This document shows, piece after piece, positions 27,483 through 36,169 of a stretch of 64,000 bases of DNA. The position numbers and the translations under genes were made by a program. Source of the DNA: Marinilactibacillus sp042660675. Lineage in GTDB: Bacteria > Bacillota > Bacilli > Lactobacillales > Carnobacteriaceae_A. The stretch lies in the NCBI RefSeq assembly GCF_042660675.1, contig NZ_JBHSUL010000011.1:34757-98756 (forward strand), written 5' to 3'. The notes under the pieces are model-generated. The model had not been told where the DNA came from. It made no database searches and saw only the letters and a program-made list of their open reading frames with translations. How positions within the stretch are numbered: the first letter of the stretch is position 1; the number at the start of each line of letters is the position of its first letter.

Positions 27483-29143
27483 TATCTAAATTGACTTAAA
27501 GTTGTTTCTGATACACGCTGGTCAATTTCTCCAGCACGTTTGTGTTTTTCTTCATCCGTCCAATTGAACTGCTTAGCAAAATGATCTACTAAAGGCTGCT
27601 TCAATTCTTTTATACGAGGAACATCAAACAACAATGTTTCCGTACGACGTGATAAAAAGTCCTCTGGTAATAGAGTCATTTCGTATTGAATTGCGTATTC
27701 TAACTGAAGTGCATCTTTTAGTGGTAGTTCGCTATCTGTAACTTGATCTTTCAATCCGTAGACAATTTCTACATTTGTTCCGTACCAATTTACTAAAGCT
27801 CTTGCCTCATCTTCTTTCAGTCCGATTTCCATCCCTTTTGATGTCTGCTGATCTGCATAATCGCTGAAGGACATACCATCTGGTAGATCTCCACCAGATA
27901 GACGGATATCCGCTGTATCCACTTGCTTGAATGACTGATTTAACTGTTGAAACTCTTTATCAATCGTTTCAAACGTATCGTTTGCCATTCTTCTGTAGTC
28001 TGTAAGCTTCCCACCTGCAACGGTTACGAGTCCACCTTCCGAAACAAAGACATCGTGTCCTCTTGATATACCTGAAGGATCTGAGTTATCTTCATCTTGT
28101 ATCAGTGGTCTCAAACCTGCCCAGCTTGATTCTATATCATCTAGTGTAATATTGGCATCTGGAAAACGGTAGTTCACTGCTTCCAGAAGATAATCAATAT
28201 CTTCTTGAGTGATATCTGGCTCTTGATACTCCCCTTCAAATGGTGTATCTGTTGTCCCAAAGTATGTTTTTCCACTACGAGGAACAAAGAACATCATACG
28301 GTTGTCGTTCATTCCCGTATCTGCATAAATAGTCCGTCCTACTGGAAGTCTGCTGTGATCAACAACAAAGTGAACACCTTTTGTCGGGAATAGTTTTTTC
28401 TTTGTATCGAATTTAGAATGCTTACGTACTTCATCTGACCACGGACCAGCTGCATTAACGACAACAGAAGCGTGAATTTCAAATACTTCTCCATTTAAGG
28501 TATCTTCAGCTTTGATTCCAACGATTTTATCTGCATCATCATAAATAAAATCAATAGCTTTAACGTAGTTGGTAATCAAAGTTCCTAAGTCATGCGCCTT
28601 TTTAATGATTTCGGTCGTTAATCTCGAGTCATCGTTTGTATAGTCGAGATAGTAGCCTCCACCAAGCAATCCTTCTGTTCTTAGACCTGACTCTTCTTCT
28701 ATAACCGCTTCTTTTTCGACCATGTAGTGTGCCCATTCATCTTCCACATGTGCAAGGTAATCGTATAAATGTAATACGACCTCTGCAGAAAATTCGTTGA
28801 ATGAAGCTCCTGGCTCATCATAGACTGGCATGAGCATATAACTTGGTTGTACAACATGAGGGACGTTTTTGCCAATAACAGCACGTTCTTGCGCTACGTC
28901 TGAGACTAGTTCAACATCGAACTGCTTCAAGTAACGCAGTCCCCCATGAACCAGCTTCGTTGAGCGACTAGATGTTCCAGCCGCAAAATCCTGCATTTCA
29001 ACTAGACCCGCTTTCATTTCTCTTGCTCCTGCTTGAAGCGCAAGTCCAGCACCAGTAATGCCTCCACCAATAATCAATAAATCTAGTTTTGTTTGTTTCA
29101 GTTTGTCAATATTATCTTTTCGCGTTTGAGCCGAAAAAGTCAT
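27482..29143 (-). CDS. glpD: Glycerol-3-phosphate dehydrogenase, FAD-dependent
   Basis: 553 residues. N-terminal FAD site LLIIGGGITGAGLALQAG, then SSRSTKLVHGGLRYLKQF, a conserved substrate/FAD stretch, and VTVAGGKLTDYRRMA near residue 345. Oxidises glycerol-3-phosphate to dihydroxyacetone phosphate. Length is like Bacillus GlpD and lacks the ~50-residue insert of the H2O2-forming GlpO of streptococci and enterococci, though the electron acceptor cannot be fixed from sequence. Confidence 0.93.
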   Translation of the reverse strand: MTFSAQTRKDNIDKLKQTKLDLLIIGGGITGAGLALQAGAREMKAGLVEMQDFAAGTSSRSTKLVHGGLRYLKQFDVELVSDVAQERAVIGKNVPHVVQPSYMLMPVYDEPGASFNEFSAEVVLHLYDYLAHVEDEWAHYMVEKEAVIEEESGLRTEGLLGGGYYLDYTNDDSRLTTEIIKKAHDLGTLITNYVKAIDFIYDDADKIVGIKAEDTLNGEVFEIHASVVVNAAGPWSDEVRKHSKFDTKKKLFPTKGVHFVVDHSRLPVGRTIYADTGMNDNRMMFFVPRSGKTYFGTTDTPFEGEYQEPDITQEDIDYLLEAVNYRFPDANITLDDIESSWAGLRPLIQDEDNSDPSGISRGHDVFVSEGGLVTVAGGKLTDYRRMANDTFETIDKEFQQLNQSFKQVDTADIRLSGGDLPDGMSFSDYADQQTSKGMEIGLKEDEARALVNWYGTNVEIVYGLKDQVTDSELPLKDALQLEYAIQYEMTLLPEDFLSRRTETLLFDVPRIKELKQPLVDHFAKQFNWTDEEKHKRAGEIDQRVSETTLSQFR

Positions 29144-29170
29144 ACTGCACTCAGCCCTTCCTTGTATAAG

Positions 29171-30691
29171 TTAATCTTCTTGGTTGATTTTTTTCGGTTT
29201 GAATTTAAATGTTTGGGCAGCCGTTACAGCAGCTTGCCAACCCGCATATAAATCTTCTCTTTTTTCTTCATCCATTTTTGGTTCAAATGAACTCGCTTTT
29301 TCCCATTTTGCTTTGATCTCTTCTTGATCTTTGAAGAATCCAGTTGCAAGACCTGCAAGGTAAGCGGCACCTAAAGCGGTTGTTTCCATGACTTTAGAAC
29401 GCTCGATTTTCACATCTGAAATATCTGACTGGAATTGCATCAAGAAATCGTTCATGCTGGCGCCACCATCAACTCGCATGGTTTCTGTTTTCAGACCTGC
29501 ATCTTCATTCATTGCATCCACAACGTCTCTGGTTTGATAGGCAAGTGACTCAAGAGTTGCCCGTACAAAGTGACTCTTCATTGTTCCTCTAGTCAATCCA
29601 AATACAGAACCTCTAACCTCTTGATCCCAGTAAGGAGCACCTAGACCTGTAAAGGCAGGCACAACATAGACGCCATCAGTCGTATCGACTTTTTTAGCAA
29701 TTTCTTCTGACTCAGGCGATTCTCTAAACATATCCATACCATCACGCAACCATTGAAGTGCAGAACCGGCAACAAATATTGAGCCTTCCAGAGCATAGTG
29801 AACTTCGCCGTTTAGTCCATAAGCTAAAGTGGTTAAAAGTCCGTTGCTCGATTGAATCGGTTCTTTACCTGTGTTCATGATAATGAAGGCTCCAGTACCG
29901 TAAGTGTTCTTAACCATACCTTTATCGAAAGCCGTTTGGCCGAATAATGCCGCTTGTTGGTCACCCGCAATACCCGCAACTGGAACCTTTGTACCATGGA
30001 ATACGGCTTCCATTGTTTCACCGAAAATACCTGATGAAGGTAACACTTCTGGTAACATAGATTCTGGAATATCCAGTAACTCAAGGATGTCTTTATCCCA
30101 TTCCAAGTCGTATATATTATACAACATCGTACGGCTTGCATTCGAGTAATCCGTCGCGTGAACTTCTCCACCTGTCAATTTCCATAACAACCAAGTATCG
30201 ATTGTCCCAAATAAAAGCTCACCATTTTCAGCACGTTCTCTTGATCCTTCTACTTTATCGAGTATCCATTTAACTTTAGTTGCAGAGAAGTAAGAGTCAA
30301 TGATTAAACCGGTCTTCTTATGAACACTTTCTTTATGACCATCATTGATCAGTTGATCGGCAATTCCAGAAGTTTGCTTGGACTGCCACACAACAGCATG
30401 ATAAATAGGTCTTCCAGTTTCTTTATCCCATACAACGGTTGTTTCGCGCTGATTTGTAATTCCGATACTGTCCAGATCTTCCGGTTCAAGACCGGATTCA
30501 ATCATGACATTTGCAATCACCTGTAAAGTTTTTAGCCAGATTTCATTTGCATCATGCTCTACCCAACCCGGTTCTGGAAAATACTGTTCAATTTCTTTTT
30601 GAGAACTCCATGTTGGATCCCCTTTTTCGTCAAAGATAATTGCTCGCGTACTTGTCGTTCCCTGATCAATTGATAAAATATACTTAGCCAT
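29171..30691 (-). CDS. glpK: Glycerol kinase
   Basis: 506 residues, FGGY family: SIDQGTTSTRAIIFD (phosphate loop), GITNQRETTVVW, and GIAGDQQAALFGQ. Makes glycerol-3-phosphate for GlpD. In low-GC Gram-positives GlpK is activated by HPr phosphorylation of a His in YHFYG/YHFFG; here that stretch reads AVFHG, so the aligned residue is Val and a His sits two positions later. First gene of glpK-glpD-glpF. Confidence 0.96.
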   Translation of the reverse strand: MAKYILSIDQGTTSTRAIIFDEKGDPTWSSQKEIEQYFPEPGWVEHDANEIWLKTLQVIANVMIESGLEPEDLDSIGITNQRETTVVWDKETGRPIYHAVVWQSKQTSGIADQLINDGHKESVHKKTGLIIDSYFSATKVKWILDKVEGSRERAENGELLFGTIDTWLLWKLTGGEVHATDYSNASRTMLYNIYDLEWDKDILELLDIPESMLPEVLPSSGIFGETMEAVFHGTKVPVAGIAGDQQAALFGQTAFDKGMVKNTYGTGAFIIMNTGKEPIQSSNGLLTTLAYGLNGEVHYALEGSIFVAGSALQWLRDGMDMFRESPESEEIAKKVDTTDGVYVVPAFTGLGAPYWDQEVRGSVFGLTRGTMKSHFVRATLESLAYQTRDVVDAMNEDAGLKTETMRVDGGASMNDFLMQFQSDISDVKIERSKVMETTALGAAYLAGLATGFFKDQEEIKAKWEKASSFEPKMDEEKREDLYAGWQAAVTAAQTFKFKPKKINQED

Positions 30692-30791
30692 ATTTGCATT
30701 CTCCTCTGCGGTTTATTGAAAAGGCTTACTCTCACCTTTTATATTATAACATTCATGATTTAAAGATTCTAACAGGAACACTTATTAATGA

Positions 30792-30811
30792 TAAGTGAAA
30801 TAATTCACTTA
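30792..30811. promoter_or_regulatory. Inverted repeat upstream of glpK, possible operator
   Basis: TAAGTGAA-ATAA-TTCACTTA is a perfect palindrome with 8-base arms about 100 bases upstream of the glpK ATG. No regulator gene lies nearby, so the binding protein is unknown. Confidence 0.35.
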
Positions 30812-30844
30812 AGCATATAGAACATTGATTAAATCATGCAAAAA

Positions 30845-30882
30845 AATCTTCTTCCTTTTACTAAAAATAGTAAAGGAAGAAG
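30845..30882 (-). terminator. Terminator after pta
   Basis: ATCTTCTTCCTTTACTA pairs with its near-perfect complement around TTTT, followed on the minus strand by a T run. Confidence 0.88.
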
Positions 30883-30915
30883 ATCTCATATGCTTATTTC
30901 ATCATATTTTTTCAA

Positions 30916-31896
30916 TTAACCCATAATAGATTGGTTGGCAGTGATGATGGCTGTCTTGTAGACATCTTCTTCAACACATCCACGAGATAAATCGGAAACA
31001 GGTTTGTTCAAACCTTGTAAGATTGGTCCAACGGCTTCAAATCCACCTAAACGTTGTGCCATTTTGTAACCAATATTTCCTGATTGTAATTCTGGGAAGA
31101 CGAATACAGTCGCTTCTCCAGCAACTTTAGACCCAGGTGCTTTTTGTTGCGCTACAGCTGGTACGAACGCAGAATCAAATTGTAATTCACCATCAATTTC
31201 AAATTCCGGTGCCATTTCTTGTGCAAGTTTCGTTGCTCTTTGAACTTTTTCTACTTCCGGTGCATTCGCTGAACCCTTAGAAGAAAAGCTTAACATTGCA
31301 ACTTTTGGTTCGATGTCGAACATTTTAGCTGTACGAGCACTTTCAACTGCGATTTCAGCGAGTACTTGCTCGTCAGGATTTGGATTGATTGCGCAATCTG
31401 CAAACAAGTATTTTTCTTGTTCTCTACCACGTAACATAATGAACGCACCCGAAGTACGGCTCACACCAGGACGTGTTTTGATAATTTGAAGTGCTGGACG
31501 AACAGTGTCTCCTGTCGAATGGATTGCTCCACTAACAAGACCATCTGCTAGATCCATATAGACGAGCATTGTTCCAAAGTAGTTTACATTTCTCAACTGT
31601 TCGCGTGCTTGTTCTTCTGTTGCTTTGCCTTTACGACGTTCAACGAACGCAGCAACCATTTCATCGTATTTTTCATAATTGTGAGGGTCGATGATTTCGA
31701 TAGTACCTAAATCGAATCCGTGATCTTTAGCTGATTTTGCTACTTCTTCCTTGTTTCCTAACAAGACTGGGTTCAAAATCTTTTCTGACTGCAAACGAAC
31801 AGCTGCTCCTAAGATACGTTCGTCATTCGCTTCTGGAAAGACGATCTTCAATTGTCTTCCTTGGATCTTCTCTTTCAAACTTTCAAATAATTCCAC
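30916..31896 (-). CDS. pta: Phosphate acetyltransferase
   Basis: 326 residues, the short Firmicutes form. LKIVFPEANDERILGAA at the N-terminus and GAIHSTGDTVRPALQIIKT are family signatures. Converts acetyl-CoA and phosphate to acetyl phosphate in overflow metabolism. GTG start with GGAGG 9 bases upstream. Next to ung, a common Lactobacillales arrangement. Confidence 0.96.
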   Translation of the reverse strand: MELFESLKEKIQGRQLKIVFPEANDERILGAAVRLQSEKILNPVLLGNKEEVAKSAKDHGFDLGTIEIIDPHNYEKYDEMVAAFVERRKGKATEEQAREQLRNVNYFGTMLVYMDLADGLVSGAIHSTGDTVRPALQIIKTRPGVSRTSGAFIMLRGREQEKYLFADCAINPNPDEQVLAEIAVESARTAKMFDIEPKVAMLSFSSKGSANAPEVEKVQRATKLAQEMAPEFEIDGELQFDSAFVPAVAQQKAPGSKVAGEATVFVFPELQSGNIGYKMAQRLGGFEAVGPILQGLNKPVSDLSRGCVEEDVYKTAIITANQSIMG

Positions 31897-31970
31897 TACT
31901 AATTCCCTCCAAAGTTTGTTTTTACGCTTTTTATCATAACACTTATTCTCATTTTTTTACAGAAAATGTC

Positions 31971-32660
31971 TTATTTCATCGTAGGGTTCTCTGGAAGTTT
32001 CCAGTCTATTGGTGATTGTCCACTCTCAATCAAAAGTTCGTTCGTTTTTGAAAAAGGCTTTGACCCAAAGAATCCTCTATATGCAGCCAATGGGCTTGGG
32101 TGCACAGCTGTTAACACATAATGCTTACTTTCATCAATAAGCGTTCTTTTTTTTTGCGCCGGCGACCCCCATAAGATAAAAACAATTGGCTCTTCTCTTT
32201 CATTCAGAGATTTGATAACTTCGTCTGTTAACATTTCCCATCCTTTATTTTTGTGAGAATGCGCCTCTTTTGCTCGAACAGTTAAAACGGTATTTAAAAG
32301 TAGTACTCCTTGCTTAGCCCAGCTTTCAAGATAGCCATGCGTCACAGGTTCAATGCCTAGATCGCTCTGTAACTCTTTGTAAATATTTCTCAAAGATGGT
32401 GGTAACTTGACTTGAGGCTGAACAGAAAAGGCTAACCCATGTGCTTGATGCGCACCGTGGTAAGGGTCTTGTCCAAGAATGACTGCTTTAACTTGATGAT
32501 AAGGCGTCCATTCAAAGGCTTGCCAGATTGCTTCTTTTTTCGGATAAATCGTTTCTGTATTGTACTCTTCAACTAGAAATTCTCTAAGTTGCTGATAGGT
32601 TTCAGTTTTTTCTACTTTTTCTAAGATGGGTTTCCAGTCATTCTTTACCGGTATAGGCAA
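31971..32660 (-). CDS. ung: Uracil-DNA glycosylase, family 1
   Basis: About 229 residues. ILGQDPYHGAHQAHGLAFSV holds the water-activating Asp and the uracil pocket; AVHPSPLAAYRGFFG is the DNA-intercalating loop with the catalytic His. Removes uracil from DNA. AAAAGGAG sits right against a GTG at 32669, so the TTG at 32660, 8 bases from it, is the better start. Confidence 0.95.
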   Translation of the reverse strand: MPIPVKNDWKPILEKVEKTETYQQLREFLVEEYNTETIYPKKEAIWQAFEWTPYHQVKAVILGQDPYHGAHQAHGLAFSVQPQVKLPPSLRNIYKELQSDLGIEPVTHGYLESWAKQGVLLLNTVLTVRAKEAHSHKNKGWEMLTDEVIKSLNEREEPIVFILWGSPAQKKRTLIDESKHYVLTAVHPSPLAAYRGFFGSKPFSKTNELLIESGQSPIDWKLPENPTMK

Positions 32661-32815
32661 TAGAACCACTCCTTTTTACTAGAATATCATAAATTCTCTA
32701 TTTTGATTGTAACAAACCTTACAGGATCTTTTCTAAGTAAACACTGTAAATCTATTTATTTTTTACACCAATCTGTTAGACTTAGAGAGGAATATACTAT
32801 TGGAGGAAAACTATT

Positions 32816-33700
32816 ATGATTAAACTGATCGCTTCAGATATGGACGGAACCTTATTAAACGACCATATCGATGTTTCACTGTCAAATGCTCAAGCTATTA
32901 AACGAGCACAATCACAAGGAATTCATTTCGTCATCGCTACTGGGCGTGACTATCCTATGGCTGCTCGTCCTTTAGAAACACATAACATCGAATGCCCAAT
33001 TATTGCCTTGAATGGTGCTCAACTTTTCGATGTAGAAGGAAATAATCTATACAACAAAGGCCTTGAAAAAAGTACTGTCAAAAAAATCAGAAGTATTTTG
33101 TCTCAATATCCTGACCTTCATGAAGAATTGATGACCAACGAGGGGATCTATTCTAATAATCAAGAAAAAAGACTGGATACAATTGCTTCTATGCTTGCTG
33201 ATTTGAATCCGGATATTACTTATGAAGAAGCGATGCAAAATGCAATTAGTCACGCCGAAGAAAATAATGTGAAGTTTGTGGAAAGTTTTGACACAGTTCT
33301 AGAAGATGACAGCATTGTGATTTTAAAACTATCCGCTCATACAGAAGAAGGCGCATCTATACTTGACCCCTTAAAAGAACAATTAATGAATGAAGTTCCA
33401 AAACTAGCTATCACGGCTTCTAGCAAAAAGAATATTGAAATTAACCATGAGTCTGCTCAAAAAGGAATCGCCGTTGCGCAATATGCCAAAAAACTGGGTA
33501 TTAAAGCTGACGAGGTCATGACAATTGGAGATAATATCAACGACTTATCTATGCTAGAATGGGCTAAATATGGTACTGCCGTTGCAAACGCGGTATCGGA
33601 AGCCAAAGAATCGGCTAACTATTCAACATCTAGCAACTCTCAAAATGGAGTCGCCGAAGCGATATCAAGAGTTTTAAGTGGAAAAATCTATAAAGAATAA
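32816..33700 (+). CDS. Cof-type HAD phosphatase
   Basis: 294 residues. Motif I ASDMDGTLLND gives the nucleophilic Asp, and motif IV is IGDNINDLSML; a C2-type cap lies between. Predicted to dephosphorylate sugar phosphates or other small metabolites (YidA-like). AAGGAGG-type site (TTGGAGGAAAAC) precedes the ATG. Confidence 0.9.
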   Translation: MIKLIASDMDGTLLNDHIDVSLSNAQAIKRAQSQGIHFVIATGRDYPMAARPLETHNIECPIIALNGAQLFDVEGNNLYNKGLEKSTVKKIRSILSQYPDLHEELMTNEGIYSNNQEKRLDTIASMLADLNPDITYEEAMQNAISHAEENNVKFVESFDTVLEDDSIVILKLSAHTEEGASILDPLKEQLMNEVPKLAITASSKKNIEINHESAQKGIAVAQYAKKLGIKADEVMTIGDNINDLSMLEWAKYGTAVANAVSEAKESANYSTSSNSQNGVAEAISRVLSGKIYKE

Positions 33701-33708
33701 TGTAAATG

Positions 33709-33747
33709 GCTTACTGAACAGTTCCTTTGTTCTGTAAGCTTTTTTTC
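33709..33747 (+). terminator. Terminator after the Cof-type phosphatase
   Basis: GCTTACTGAAC pairs with GTTCTGTAAGC with one mismatch, followed by TTTTTTT. Confidence 0.8.
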
Positions 33748-33868
33748 TAAATTTTATTCAAAAAGCCTGTTTCCAATTATGTGCTTAGTAGTTTCTTTTT
33801 TTGTGACATATGATAAAATGAAAAGAATAAAGAGTTTTAATCTTATCTGTTCACTGGAGGAAATCAAA

Positions 33869-34693
33869 TTGACTCAACCTAAGATTACATTAACGATCGC
33901 AGGTAACGATGCTAGCGGCGGTGCTGGTATTGGTGCTGACTTAAAAACTTTTGCAGAGTACGGAACCTATGGTATTGCTGCCTTAACTGTTATCGCTACA
34001 ATGGATCCTGAAAATAATTGGAGCCATGGCGTAACCCCTATTGATGCTGAAATTGTCAGAACTCAACTCGTTACTGCAACAGCCGGACCGAAAATAGATG
34101 CTTTGAAAACAGGTATGCTTCCAAACGTCCCTGTAATCAAAGTGATTGCAGAAACCATCAAAGAAAAGAATCTTGAAAATTTAGTCGTTGATCCAGTTAT
34201 GGTCTGTAAAGGAGAAACAGAAGTACTGAATCCAGAAAATGCAGAAGCCTTAAGAGACTTACTTGTACCACTTGCGACAATCGTTACACCTAATTTATTT
34301 GAAGCTGGCCAACTATCAGGCTTAGGCACGCTTAAAACGTTAGATGATATGAAAAAGGCTGCTGAACTGATCCACCAAAAAGGTGCTCAGTATGTCGTCG
34401 TTAAAGGCGGGAAAGCACTAGATGGCGATAAAGCAATCGATATCTTCTATGATGGATCTGACTTTTTAGTATTAGAAGCGGATAAAGTAGAAAAAGCGAC
34501 AAACCATGGTGCAGGTTGTACATTTGCTGCCGCCATCACTTCAGGTCTTGCACAAGGTCTTGAGCCTAAAGAAGCTGTTCTTAAAGCTAAAGACTTTGTA
34601 ACTGCCGCCATCAAAAATGGATTTGAATACAATCAATTTGTTGGTTCTGTTTTCCACAGTGGATACAGACTCGATCAGCAAAAAGGAATTTAA
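33869..34693 (+). CDS. pdxK: Pyridoxal/pyridoxine kinase of the ThiD-like family
   Basis: About 274 residues. IAGNDASGGAGIGADLKTF is the substrate-binding N-terminus and NHGAGCTFAAAITSGL the anion hole/catalytic region of the ThiD/PdxK ribokinase-like family. In Gram-positives this group phosphorylates pyridoxal/pyridoxine (and sometimes HMP). I chose TTG 33869, which follows GGAGG at 8 bases, over a longer frame from 33779. HMP-phosphate kinase is the alternative. Confidence 0.87.
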   Translation: MTQPKITLTIAGNDASGGAGIGADLKTFAEYGTYGIAALTVIATMDPENNWSHGVTPIDAEIVRTQLVTATAGPKIDALKTGMLPNVPVIKVIAETIKEKNLENLVVDPVMVCKGETEVLNPENAEALRDLLVPLATIVTPNLFEAGQLSGLGTLKTLDDMKKAAELIHQKGAQYVVVKGGKALDGDKAIDIFYDGSDFLVLEADKVEKATNHGAGCTFAAAITSGLAQGLEPKEAVLKAKDFVTAAIKNGFEYNQFVGSVFHSGYRLDQQKGI

Positions 34694-34712
34694 TCTCATT
34701 AAAAACTTTAGC

Positions 34713-34744
34713 GACTCTTTCTTAGGAAAGCGTCGCTTTTTTTA
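34713..34744 (+). terminator. Terminator after pdxK
   Basis: AGCGAC pairs with GTCGCT, with CTTTC/GAAAG pairing inside, followed by a run of Ts. Confidence 0.8.
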
Positions 34745-34822
34745 TTCAAACTACAATCAAAGGTTACAGATTATCCTTTCAAAACGTTATTGTAGGTAAG
34801 GGATAGTGGAAAGGACGAACCA

Positions 34823-34990
34823 ATGGAACCAAGAGCAGATATCTTCATTACGATCATAGAAATGATAGAAAATGTTGGATTTCCAATTTTCATCTCTTTA
34901 TTTCTACTGCATCGTATGGAAGCGAAACTGAATGCGGTCGTGCAAGCTGTTAATCAGCTAGCAGCTGTACTCACTCAAAAGAACCTGTAA
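34823..34990 (+). CDS. YvrJ-like small membrane protein, 55 residues
   Basis: Starts MEPRADIFITIIEMIENVGF and ends NQLAAVLTQKNL. A single hydrophobic helix around NVGFPIFISLFLLHRME is followed by an amphipathic tail. The NVGFPI..S.FLL.R.E..L pattern is that of the YvrJ family. GAAAGGAC precedes the ATG, and a strong terminator follows at once, so it is a stand-alone gene. Function unknown. Confidence 0.72.
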   Translation: MEPRADIFITIIEMIENVGFPIFISLFLLHRMEAKLNAVVQAVNQLAAVLTQKNL

Positions 34991-34998
34991 ACTCATAA

Positions 34999-35028
34999 AA
35001 ACCACAATCTTATGATTGTGGTTTTTTT
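34999..35028 (+). terminator. Terminator after the YvrJ-like gene
   Basis: ACCACAATC-TTAT-GATTGTGGT followed by TTTTTT. Confidence 0.92.
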
Positions 35029-35152
35029 GTAAAGAAAGACTGACCTTTGAAAACATTCCTTATTTTTAGCCTATTCGATTTTTATGATATCGGTGGTATA
35101 ATGTGAGTAATCACTAGTAGTAAAAGCCAAACGAACACAGAGGTGAAAGAAA

Positions 35153-35704
35153 ATGATTCGTCTATTCATTAATCATGCTTACATGTCTATGCAGAATCGT
35201 ATGATCGTCAAATCTGCGTCTGGACAAAACACCTATTTAATTGTAGGAAAATGGGGTCGTGCAAAAGATGCACTCTCTCTATATTCTATGAGTGGTGACC
35301 GGCTGGTAGAGGCAAAACAAACTTTGCTGTCTCTATTTCCAAAATTCGATTTTTATATAGAGGATCAGAAAAAAGCTACTGTTAAAAAAATCCCAGGAAT
35401 TCAAGGACTGAAAAAACCTTATTATGTCGTTAGCCAGCTGAATTGGATTATTACTGGTGATTTCGTTGAGCAAAAATATGTTGTCAGAAGTGCCTCTGGA
35501 GTCATCATGCGTCTTGAAAAGAACTATTCTTTTCAAGGAGACTTTTATGCACTAACGATTGAAAAAGAAGAATACGCTCCTCTCTGTTGCGTACTCGCTG
35601 TCATTATTGATCACTATTCTGCTAAAAGAGATACGCCTTGGAAACAATACAAAAAAGAAAAATATAGTCTAGGTTTTATGCATCCCTTTACCTTTTTAAA
35701 ATAA
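35153..35704 (+). CDS. LURP-one-related (YxjI-like) family protein
   Basis: 183 residues. Beta-strand repeats such as DALSLYSMSGDRLVEAKQ and KYVVRSASGVIMRLEKNY fit the tubby-like LURP-one/YxjI barrel, predicted to bind membranes or lipid. Function in bacteria unknown. Cytoplasmic by absence of signal or membrane segment, apart from the mildly hydrophobic APLCCVLAVIIDHY. Confidence 0.75.
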   Translation: MIRLFINHAYMSMQNRMIVKSASGQNTYLIVGKWGRAKDALSLYSMSGDRLVEAKQTLLSLFPKFDFYIEDQKKATVKKIPGIQGLKKPYYVVSQLNWIITGDFVEQKYVVRSASGVIMRLEKNYSFQGDFYALTIEKEEYAPLCCVLAVIIDHYSAKRDTPWKQYKKEKYSLGFMHPFTFLK

Positions 35705-35782
35705 GCAAAAGATATTAGATTTTTGCTTGATCATTTTATTTATGAGAAAATAATAGTAAGAAATCCTTAGGAGGCTAAATTA

Positions 35783-36112
35783 ATGGAACTAGTTATTACA
35801 CCATCTGCGCAGAAAAAACTGACAAATATATTAGAGAACCATTCAGGTAAATTGTTTCTTCACTATCATGAAGATTTTCAAGGTTCATATGCTTGTAGTA
35901 TTCGAGGAGTATTTCAGCTTAAAATAACTGAAAATATCTCAGAAACTGTTGAATCATTGGATACTCCTTTAGGACCTATTTATGTAGAGCCAGAAAACAA
36001 ACAATTCCTAGATGAGGATCCCTCTATTGACTTTAGAGAAGACATGAATACTTTCCAACTTAAAGGTCGTTCTGGATTGCTATTAGATAATTTACGCGTT
36101 GTGACGGATTAA
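35783..36112 (+). CDS. HesB/YneR-like Fe-S biogenesis family protein
   Basis: 109 residues. MELVITPSAQKKL is the standard start of the HesB-like/IscA fold in Lactobacillales. Only one cysteine (ACSIRG) remains; the conserved three Cys of A-type carriers are absent, so iron-sulfur binding is doubtful. AGGAGG-like site before ATG; terminator directly follows. Confidence 0.78.
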   Translation: MELVITPSAQKKLTNILENHSGKLFLHYHEDFQGSYACSIRGVFQLKITENISETVESLDTPLGPIYVEPENKQFLDEDPSIDFREDMNTFQLKGRSGLLLDNLRVVTD

Positions 36113-36121
36113 AAATAAAAC

Positions 36122-36159
36122 AAAAAATTCCTAGAGACAATATTCTCTAGGAATTTTTT
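36122..36159. terminator. Bidirectional terminator between the HesB-like gene and the EIIBCA gene
   Basis: AAAAAATTCCTAGAGA pairs perfectly over 16 bp with its complement around CAATAT, with A/T tracts on both sides. Confidence 0.92.
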
Positions 36160-36169
36160 TGTTTTTCAC

